NCBI GenBank assembly: GCA_002316805.1
Contig: DCEF01000008.1
Coordinates: 586-11,477, forward strand
Source: Ruminococcaceae bacterium UBA1036
GTDB lineage: Bacteria > Bacillota > Clostridia > Oscillospirales > Acutalibacteraceae
Direction: 5' to 3'
Length of the DNA: 10,892 bases
In this document: piece by piece, positions 7,001 to 10,892 of the stretch
How positions within the stretch are numbered: position 1 is the first letter of the stretch
How the letters are laid out: each line of letters opens with the position of its first letter
Position numbers and translations under genes: made by a program
The notes under the pieces: generated by a model
The model's input: the letters and a program-made list of their open reading frames with translations, nothing else
Told to the model about the DNA's origin: nothing
Database searches by the model: none

Positions 7001-7594
7001 CTTCCTGTTGATTAGCGGCCGCAGATCCTCATAATCCATTACTTCAACTTTCTGAATCTCGTGTGACGTGCGGAACCCGTCAAAGAAATGCAGGAAAGGA
7101 ACACGGCCTTCGATTGCGGCAAGATGAGGGATTGCCGTAAGGTCCATAACTTCCTGCACACTGCCGTCGCATATCATGGCAAATCCTGTCTGGCGGCAGG
7201 CCATTACGTCAGAATGGTCGCCGAAAATAGAGAACGCGTGGGTTCCTACAGTCCTGGAGCTCACGTGCAGAACGCCCGGCAGCAGCTCGCCGCTCATGCG
7301 GTAGAGAGCCGGTATCATAAGCATAAGCCCCTGAGAAGCGGTGTATGATGTTGTAAGCGCTCCCGACTCAAGTGAGCCGTGCATGGCGCCGGCAGCACCG
7401 CATTCGCTCTCCATCTCTACGAGGCGCACCGGCTGGCCGAACAAATTTTTCTTTCCGTTTGCAGCCCAGACGTCAACATGATCCGCCATTGGTGATGATG
7501 GCGTGATTGGATAAATGGTCGAAACTTCAGTAAAAGCATATGAAACATATGCCGCAGCTTCGTTTCCATCCATTGTTTTCATACTTCTGCCCAT
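4067..7594 (-). CDS. nifJ: Pyruvate:ferredoxin (flavodoxin) oxidoreductase, single-chain
   Basis: 1175 residues from the ATG at 7594, chosen for AGGAGG-type spacing 8 nt upstream; an in-frame ATG ten codons earlier has no such site. It catalyses pyruvate + CoA to acetyl-CoA + CO2 with reduction of ferredoxin, a central step of anaerobic fermentation. Residues matching the characterised Desulfovibrio africanus enzyme include Thr31 (in YPITPSSPM, 28-36), Glu64 and Arg114 at the active site. Two 4Fe-4S ferredoxin sites are C690/693/696/700 and C746/749/752/756. The proximal cluster cysteines are C812, C815, C840 and C1075. The TPP/Mg motif runs from GDGWAYD (about 966) to YSNTGGQ (Asn1000). All key residues are present and the length is normal for the family. 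It is a stand-alone gene with its own promoter and terminator; its closeness to the zinc transporter suggests no functional link. Confidence 0.98.
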   Translation of the reverse strand: MGRSMKTMDGNEAAAYVSYAFTEVSTIYPITPSSPMADHVDVWAANGKKNLFGQPVRLVEMESECGAAGAMHGSLESGALTTSYTASQGLMLMIPALYRMSGELLPGVLHVSSRTVGTHAFSIFGDHSDVMACRQTGFAMICDGSVQEVMDLTAIPHLAAIEGRVPFLHFFDGFRTSHEIQKVEVMDYEDLRPLINRKALDAFRANSLNPDHPIQRSTVQNPDIFFQARESANRYYEALPDVVEKYMEAITKITGREYHPFDYYGAPDAEYVIIAMGSVSGTAKEVVDHLRKSGEKVGFLQVRLYRPFSAKYFFRAMPESARAVAVLDRTKEPGSYGEPLYEDVCSVFTNSGRNVKIYGGRYGLSSKDTTPAHIIAVFDNLKQAEPMNHFTVGIDDDVTHHSLPVGKPVDCGDPETVSCKFWGLGSDGTVGANKNSIKIIGNNTDKYVQAYFEYDTKKSGGVTKSHLRFGNKPISSAYLVTKADFVACHKASYMKQYDILSDLKQGGTFLLNCSWSPEELNTHLPAKVKRYIANNNIHFYTIDATKIAAEIGLRNRTNTVLQSAFFRLAGILPIEDAKKYMKKAIHDTYLKKGEKVISMNYAAVDRGAEEVCEVHIPADWKNAQDEPKKNTDGLPPYIRNVMIPVDGLKGDSLPVSTFAGAEDGTVPLGTSKYEKRGTAVEVPKWNPDNCIQCNWCSYYCPHAAIRPFLLTKEERQAAPKGYRTAETKEKQLEGLEFRVQTDPLDCTGCGSCSQVCPAPDKAIEMVPLETQLSEQKNWEYSLSLPRKENQLNKFTVKGSQFEQPLLEFSGACAGCGETPYMKLMTQLFGDRMVIANATGCTQAWGAAAPCVPYTKNKDGHGPAFSNSLFENNAEFSLGMCLANLQRRERLAMTAKEFMGKTENGSVKDALKNWLNGYDKSDGTRERAADVVAAVKADSQPADSGLCGEILKAQDQLVKKSIWMYGGDGWAYDIGFGGLDHVLSLGLDMNVLIVDTEVYSNTGGQASKATPIGAVAQFAAAGKKTSRKDLGAIFMTYGNIYVAQVAMGANPNQLVRVLKEAEAYPGPSVIIAYAPCISHGIVKGMAYAQPESKLAVQSGFWTLYHYNPQYRKQGRNPFVLDSPAPSVSLRDFLGGEVRFAALKRTFPEHAEELMQKAETDAANKYRYYRRLAQQAD

Positions 7595-7667
7595 TATGAA
7601 ATCCTCCTGCTTTCGTGCCAGCATATTTCAGATTATTCGCATTATATAGCAACATCTGATATTGAAT

Positions 7668-7696
7668 ACTATATAATATAATTTTAAAAATGTCAA
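7668..7696 (-). promoter_or_regulatory. Strong promoter of the PFOR gene
   Basis: Minus strand -35 TTGACA (perfect, 7696-7691), 17-bp spacer, -10 TATAGT (7673-7668), in very AT-rich DNA, with a leader of about 67 nt. A second TATAAT at about 7641-7646 lacks a good -35. No Rex-like inverted repeat was seen. The near-consensus form fits strong, possibly constitutive expression. Confidence 0.75.
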
Positions 7697-7724
7697 TTTT
7701 CTGTCATGGCAAGATCTGTTTTAT

Positions 7725-7765
7725 GCAAAAATATTTGGCAGGCGGCTTGGTTGTTTGCCGCTGCC
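7725..7765 (-). terminator. Terminator of the zinc-binding protein gene
   Basis: On the minus strand GGCAGCGGC (7765-7757) pairs with GCCGCCTGCC (7746-7737), with one bulged C and a 10-nt loop, followed by AAATATTTTT. It lies 24 bases after the znuA stop and before the PFOR promoter, so the two genes are separate units. Confidence 0.75.
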
Positions 7766-7788
7766 CTTCTAAAATAAACCCGAAGTTT

Positions 7789-8727
7789 TTACTGCTCAGT
7801 AAGGCTGCTGTAAATTTCCTGAAGGTTCGATTTCACGCGGTCAATATAGTTTTTGTTTTTCTCACTGCTCTCTATTGTATAAATCTGCTCCACTTTTGCA
7901 CCTACCTGGTTCGCAAGGGTCTGCGAAACGTTCGGGCTCACCATGTCCTCCACAAATACTGTTTTCACATGATTCTTTTTGCAGTAATCAACAAGGCCTG
8001 CAAGTTTCTTGGCACTCGGCTCACCTTCGGCAAAAACATCTTCAACGCTGTTCTGCTGCAGGCCAAAGTCACGGCAGAGGTATGCAAAAGCCGCATGGCC
8101 AGTTACAAAACTTTTACTCTTAGTTTTGCTGAACTTCGTCTTATACTCCGAAATGAGACTTTCAATTTCTGCCGAAAATGAATTATAATTTTTTGTAAAA
8201 TAGTCCCTGTCGTCTGGATCTGCCTTAATCAGCCCGTCACGGATATTTTTTGCTTCTATCTCTGCGCCTTTGAGGCTTAGCCAGATATGCGGATCATACT
8301 GGCCATGCTCCTTGATTTCTCCGGCATCCGTATTCTTTATTGGCTCAGCGCTTTTTGAAGCTTCAACCACAACAAGTTCCGGATTGTTTGTTGCTTCTAC
8401 TGCCCTTTTGGCCCACTGCTCCATTCCAAATCCACTGTAAACAAAGACCTGGGCTGAGTTTAGATCCGCAAGATCTTTCGCTTTCGGCTGAAAATCATGC
8501 GGTTCCGTACCATCCGGAATTATTGTTGAAATCTCAACTTTATCCCGGCCTACAGCTTCAGCAAACTCTTTCATCGCATTGAATGAAACCGAAACTTTGA
8601 CCTTCTTGCCTGACGGCTGGCGGCTGTTCTCTGACGAGCTGCTCCCTACCTTGCCACAGGCAGAAAAAGATACGGCGGCAAGGAAACCTAAAAGCACGGC
8701 AGTCATTTTTCTTAATTTTCTCAGCAT
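7789..8727 (-). CDS. znuA: Zinc ABC transporter substrate-binding lipoprotein (ZnuA/AdcA-like)
   Basis: 312 residues from ATG 8727, chosen because GGAGG lies 10 nt upstream; an in-frame ATG further out (8775) falls in the operator. A signal peptide ends in FSAC with Cys24 as the lipidation site (Phe at -3 is less usual), followed by a Ser-rich linker. The mature part is a cluster A-I / TroA-type fold. Expected metal ligands are His77 (EPHDFQP), His147 (YDPHIWLS) and His211 (TGHAAFAYL). A histidine at the third position, where manganese binders such as PsaA have Glu, favours zinc. The fourth ligand, near VEDMVSP or the later IYTIESS, is uncertain. The His-rich loop of many ZnuA proteins is almost missing (only His141 between 124 and 147). 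It is divergent from the ATPase and permease genes, with a shared operator. Confidence 0.92.
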   Translation of the reverse strand: MLRKLRKMTAVLLGFLAAVSFSACGKVGSSSSENSRQPSGKKVKVSVSFNAMKEFAEAVGRDKVEISTIIPDGTEPHDFQPKAKDLADLNSAQVFVYSGFGMEQWAKRAVEATNNPELVVVEASKSAEPIKNTDAGEIKEHGQYDPHIWLSLKGAEIEAKNIRDGLIKADPDDRDYFTKNYNSFSAEIESLISEYKTKFSKTKSKSFVTGHAAFAYLCRDFGLQQNSVEDVFAEGEPSAKKLAGLVDYCKKNHVKTVFVEDMVSPNVSQTLANQVGAKVEQIYTIESSEKNKNYIDRVKSNLQEIYSSLTEQ

Positions 8728-8752
8728 TTTTGATAATCCTCCAAAAAAGTAC

Positions 8753-8782
8753 TTGCAAATGAATTGCATTTGCATTTATAAT
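8753..8782 (+). promoter_or_regulatory. Promoter of znuC-znuB
   Basis: -35 TTGCAA (8753-8758), 18-bp spacer, perfect -10 TATAAT (8777-8782). The inverted repeat 8754-8774 covers the -35 and almost the whole spacer, so a bound repressor would block polymerase. Confidence 0.65.
8754..8774. promoter_or_regulatory. Candidate Zur-type zinc operator (8-5-8 perfect palindrome)
   Basis: TGCAAATG (8754-8761), spacer AATTG, CATTTGCA (8767-8774). It covers the rightward promoter from -35 to just before the -10 and sits at the predicted start point of the leftward znuA transcript. Size and position fit a Fur-family (Zur) repressor, but the sequence is not the Bacillus Zur box and no regulator gene is in the window, so the binder is inferred. 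Confidence 0.65.
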
Positions 8783-8807
8783 AGTCTTGTTGCTATTGAT
8801 TTGTCAA
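8778..8807 (-). promoter_or_regulatory. Promoter of znuA, overlapping the divergent znuCB promoter
   Basis: Minus strand -35 TTGACA (perfect, 8807-8802), 18-bp spacer, -10 TATTAT (8783-8778). Its -10 occupies nearly the same bases as the -10 of the opposite promoter, so the two promoters are back to back and probably mutually exclusive at any instant. Confidence 0.7.
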
Positions 8808-8852
8808 GAAAAAATAAAGCGACTAAAAAAATTCATAGGTTGGTGTTTTTTT

Positions 8853-9506
8853 ATGATAAAGGCAAACGGCTTGTATTTTTCTTACAGCGGCTCTCCGCCA
8901 TATATATTAGACGGGATCAGCTTCGAAATTAAAAACGGCGCATATATATCTGTGCTCGGCGAAAATGGATGCGGAAAAAGCACCCTGATGAAACTTATCT
9001 TGAAATTTTTAAAGCCTACAAAAGGGACTATAACAACTAATGCGAAACGCATAGGGTATGTCCCGCAAAAAAACGATTTCTCAAACAGCGGGTTCCCAAT
9101 CACCGTCTTTGAAGTACTTAATGCTTACCGGAAACTACTTAAAATAAAAGACAAAAGCGACGTCAAAAAATGCCTTCAACTTGTAGGCATGAATGGTTTT
9201 CAGAATAAGCTCATGGGCACGCTTTCCGGCGGACAGGGCCAAAAGGTTTTAATTGCGCGCGCATTAATAGGGAATCCGGATTTGCTTATCCTCGACGAGC
9301 CATCTACAGGCATAGACATCGGTAGTCAGAAAGAAATTTATGGCTTCCTTAAAAAAATCAACAGGCAAAATGGCATAACAATACTATCTGTAGAGCATAA
9401 CCTTGATGCCGCCATTGCAAATTCAACAATGATTTACCACCTATGCAATGGAAAAGGCCATTTCTGCACACCTGGGCGTTATGCCGAAGAGTTTTTAAAA
9501 GGGTAA
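8853..9506 (+). CDS. znuC: Zinc ABC transporter ATP-binding protein
   Basis: 217 residues from ATG 8853, which starts the conserved domain directly (MIKANGLYFSYSG). The ribosome binding site is weak (GGTTGGTG about 7 nt before it), and upstream in-frame codons lie in the promoter region. All ABC ATPase motifs are present: Walker A GENGCGKST (36-44), Q-loop VPQK (Gln72), signature LSGGQ (124-128), Walker B LLILDEP (Glu149 catalytic) and switch His182 in SVEHNL. It is slightly short but complete for the ZnuC/MntB/AdcC group. It energises uptake through the permease encoded 17 bases downstream, with the divergent ZnuA lipoprotein delivering the metal. Zinc specificity is inferred from ZnuA, since manganese ATPases look similar. 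Confidence 0.93.
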   Translation: MIKANGLYFSYSGSPPYILDGISFEIKNGAYISVLGENGCGKSTLMKLILKFLKPTKGTITTNAKRIGYVPQKNDFSNSGFPITVFEVLNAYRKLLKIKDKSDVKKCLQLVGMNGFQNKLMGTLSGGQGQKVLIARALIGNPDLLILDEPSTGIDIGSQKEIYGFLKKINRQNGITILSVEHNLDAAIANSTMIYHLCNGKGHFCTPGRYAEEFLKG

Positions 9507-9523
9507 GAAAGGAAATCAGTATA

Positions 9524-10354
9524 ATGCTTCAGTACAGATTCATGCAGAATTCCTTGTTCGTATCATTTTTCATAGCTATCCTATGCCCATGTATTGGGAT
9601 TTTCCTCGTGTTGCGGCGGTATTCGATGATAGGAGATACACTGTCGCACGCGTCGCTTGCAGGCATCACACTTGGACTTCTCTGCGGCCAAAGCCCCGTG
9701 CTCGGTGCTTTCATATTTACATCCATCTGCGGAGCCCTTATTGAATTTCTGCGCACCTATTTTAAAAAATATACGGATCTTATCCTTACGGTCGTGCTCT
9801 CACTCAGTGTAGGCATTGCAATAACAATTATCAGCTCTGGGAAACTGCATACCAACGCAGACGCTTTTCTTTTTGGCAGCGTACTTACCGTAACTGATTC
9901 GGATATGATAACAATCTTTGTCCTCAGCATTATCTCCGTTTTTACATTGATTTTTCTTTACAACCAGCTTCTTTATATCGCATACGATGAAGAAGCTGCA
10001 AAAGTAGCAGGCGTAAAAGTAAAACTTATAAATTACATCTTCGCAATTCTTGTCGCATCCGCAATTTCCGTTTCAATAAGAATCGTTGGCGTGCTCGTTT
10101 TAAGCTCCATGATTGCCCTGCCAGTAGCTACGGCACTGCAGTTAAACAAAGGTTTTAAAAGCACGCTTCTCTTTTCAATCCTATTCAGCACAATTGATAT
10201 TCTTTCCGGCCTTTTCATTTCTTATTATTTGAATGTGGCACCCGGTGGCTTTACGGCTCTTATTTCGGTTGCCGTACTCATCATCGTAATACTGTCCCGT
10301 AAAATATCGGCGAGGGCAAAACAGCCAGCAATAGAAAATCATCAACAGAGCTGA
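9524..10354 (+). CDS. znuB: Zinc ABC transporter permease (ZnuB/AdcB family, ABC-3)
   Basis: 276 residues from ATG 9524, preceded by GGAAA-type ribosome binding sequence and 17 bases after the znuC stop; longer in-frame readings would overlap the ATPase. It is very hydrophobic, with about 8 predicted membrane helices. ABC-3 family landmarks are RRYSMIGDTLSHASLAG (about 31-47), the cytoplasmic coupling region YDEEAAKVAGV (about 150-160), RIVGVLVLSSMIALPVATAL and a final hydrophobic helix before a polar tail (ARAKQPAIENHQQS). It forms the membrane channel for metal import with ZnuC. It is followed by a long perfect hairpin that probably ends the transcript. Confidence 0.93.
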   Translation: MLQYRFMQNSLFVSFFIAILCPCIGIFLVLRRYSMIGDTLSHASLAGITLGLLCGQSPVLGAFIFTSICGALIEFLRTYFKKYTDLILTVVLSLSVGIAITIISSGKLHTNADAFLFGSVLTVTDSDMITIFVLSIISVFTLIFLYNQLLYIAYDEEAAKVAGVKVKLINYIFAILVASAISVSIRIVGVLVLSSMIALPVATALQLNKGFKSTLLFSILFSTIDILSGLFISYYLNVAPGGFTALISVAVLIIVILSRKISARAKQPAIENHQQS

Positions 10355-10380
10355 ATGCTTTATCTCATGCAAATAGTAAA

Positions 10381-10426
10381 ATAAATATAAGGATAATCAT
10401 TACCGTTTGATTATCCTTATATTTAT
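10381..10426. terminator. 19-bp perfect hairpin after znuB
   Basis: Left arm 10381-10399 and right arm 10408-10426 are perfect reverse complements around an 8-nt loop (TTACCGTT). The stem is AT-rich, with U-rich 3' sequence (ATATTTAT) inside the arm but no separate U-run. It lies 26 bases after the znuB stop. It most likely terminates or stabilises the 3' end; a protein-binding palindrome is an alternative. Confidence 0.6.
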
Positions 10427-10491
10427 CCTCGCTGGCAAATTATTAATAATCCATTGGATACTGCTTCAGGTAGTCAATACCATTGTAAAAC

Positions 10492-10755
10492 GTGTGGCTT
10501 GACTATCAGCTAACCCTTAAAAGAATTGGTATTCTTTTGTCGTTAATTTATCCTCAACCTGATCTTGTTTTTCCTGATGACGAATATATTTATTCTTGCA
10601 CAAATTCAGTTGTTTCAGGCACCGAGTGTACTGGACTTATTCCTACACCGCCAGAAACCGATTCTGAAGCAGATTCTTATTCCGATCTCTATACAATTCC
10701 GAAGCCGCCAGTAAATAATAGTAAAAAAGCAAAAACTACAGAAACTAAAGATTAA
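10492..10755 (+). CDS. Doubtful small hypothetical protein, possibly the 3' part of a frameshifted gene
   Basis: 87 codons from a GTG, with no visible ribosome binding site or promoter. The C-terminal 50 residues look protein-like: Cys-containing YSCTNSVVSGTECTG, then Pro/Asp/Glu-rich PTPPETDSEADSYSD and a Lys/Thr-rich end (KKAKTTETKD). Directly upstream, in another frame (about 10403-10513), 35 open codons read through INNPLDTASGSQYHCKTCG with a CxxC, then hit TAA. The two pieces overlap around 10492-10513 and could be one gene broken by a frameshift. I do not recognise a family. If it is not coding, this is simply the spacer downstream of the zinc operon. Confidence 0.3.
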   Translation: MWLDYQLTLKRIGILLSLIYPQPDLVFPDDEYIYSCTNSVVSGTECTGLIPTPPETDSEADSYSDLYTIPKPPVNNSKKAKTTETKD

Positions 10756-10779
10756 ATTTCAATTTAATTTGAGCCATAC

Positions 10780-10816
10780 AAAAAAGCAGTTGCATGAGAA
10801 TCCATGCAGCTGCTTT
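10780..10816 (-). terminator. Leftward terminator implying a minus-strand gene beyond the right edge
   Basis: AAAGCAGTTGCATG (10783-10796) pairs with CATGCAGCTGCTTT (10803-10816), 14 bp with one G-U and a 6-nt loop. Read leftward, the stem runs into T6 (complement of A10780-10785). In the rightward direction only TTT is available. Confidence 0.65.
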
Positions 10817-10838
10817 CATGTGGCGATATGAATGACAA

Positions 10839-10874
10839 TGGCTCCCCGCACTTGTGTGGGGAGCCATCTCTTTT
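10839..10874 (+). terminator. Rightward intrinsic terminator
   Basis: TGGCTCCCCGCA (10839-10850), CTTG loop, TGTGGGGAGCCA (10855-10866), 12 bp with one G-U, followed by TCTCTTTT. The GC-rich stem plus T tract fits termination of plus-strand transcripts that pass the zinc operon or the small ORF at 10492. Confidence 0.75.
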
Positions 10875-10892
10875 GTGTTGGCACTACTTATT

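Noticed and set aside
4151..7348. Many open frames on the plus strand across 4151-7348
   Set aside because: All are antisense to the PFOR gene, whose key residues and full length are conserved.
7641..7646. Second TATAAT downstream of the PFOR promoter
   Set aside because: No adequate -35 at 16-18 bp spacing; the TTGACA-17-TATAGT pair upstream is far better.
7594..8853. Functional link between PFOR and the zinc transporter as neighbours
   Set aside because: A terminator (7725-7765) and a separate strong promoter (7668-7696) divide them; adjacency alone is not evidence.
7690..8932. Plus-strand frames at 7690-8181, 8340-8582 and 8579-8932
   Set aside because: They are shadows of znuA and of the divergent promoter region; no domains or start signals.
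1..10892. CRISPR arrays, tRNA/rRNA genes, insertion sequences, integrase or att repeats
   Set aside because: None seen on either strand; no spaced repeats, cloverleaf or transposase-like frames were found.

Overview
The window looks like a chromosomal segment of an anaerobic low-to-mid-GC Firmicute, most likely a Clostridia member of the Oscillospiraceae/Acutalibacteraceae type. Supporting signs are a full-length single-chain pyruvate:ferredoxin oxidoreductase (PFOR), Gram-positive style lipoproteins, strong AGGAGG-type ribosome binding sites, sigma-A-like promoters with 17-18 bp spacers, and a gene pair (small coiled-coil protein plus stand-alone sigma region-4 protein) that I associate with Clostridia. 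The taxonomic assignment is inference.

Layout, left to right. (1) 1-1060, minus: the N-terminal 353 codons of an oligopeptide-binding lipoprotein (family 5 solute-binding protein) running off the left edge. A good promoter lies about 390 bases upstream, giving an apparent leader of about 355 nt with a terminator-like hairpin and competing repeats; this is a candidate attenuator or orphan cis-regulatory RNA. (2) 1452-1963: AT-rich spacer holding only a possible decayed reading frame. (3) 1964-4004: a compact regulatory island. A leftward two-gene operon (small helical protein, then a sigma-70 region-4-like protein with a long gene overlap) is divergent from a rightward operon of an XRE repressor, an ImmA/IrrE-type zinc peptidase (ATGA overlap) and a two-transmembrane protein. 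The rightward promoter has a perfect inverted repeat inside its -35/-10 spacer. The arrangement resembles the control regions of ICEs and prophages, but no integrase, relaxase or att site is visible. (4) 4008-4047: bidirectional terminator. (5) 4067-7594, minus: PFOR, with its own near-consensus promoter. (6) 7789-10354: a zinc-uptake ABC transporter, with the binding lipoprotein leftward and ATPase plus permease rightward. They diverge from overlapping back-to-back promoters covered by one perfect 8-5-8 inverted repeat, a candidate Zur-type operator. (7) 10355-10892: a 19-bp perfect hairpin, a weakly supported possibly frameshifted small gene, and two hairpin terminators, one of which implies a leftward gene beyond the right edge.

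The PFOR and zinc-uptake genes look like ordinary core genes. The features most worth a second look are the peptide-binder leader RNA, the shared operator of the zinc system, and the XRE/ImmA/2TM versus sigma-like divergent switch. I did not find an unmistakably new biological system; the leader RNA and the divergent island are the best candidates.
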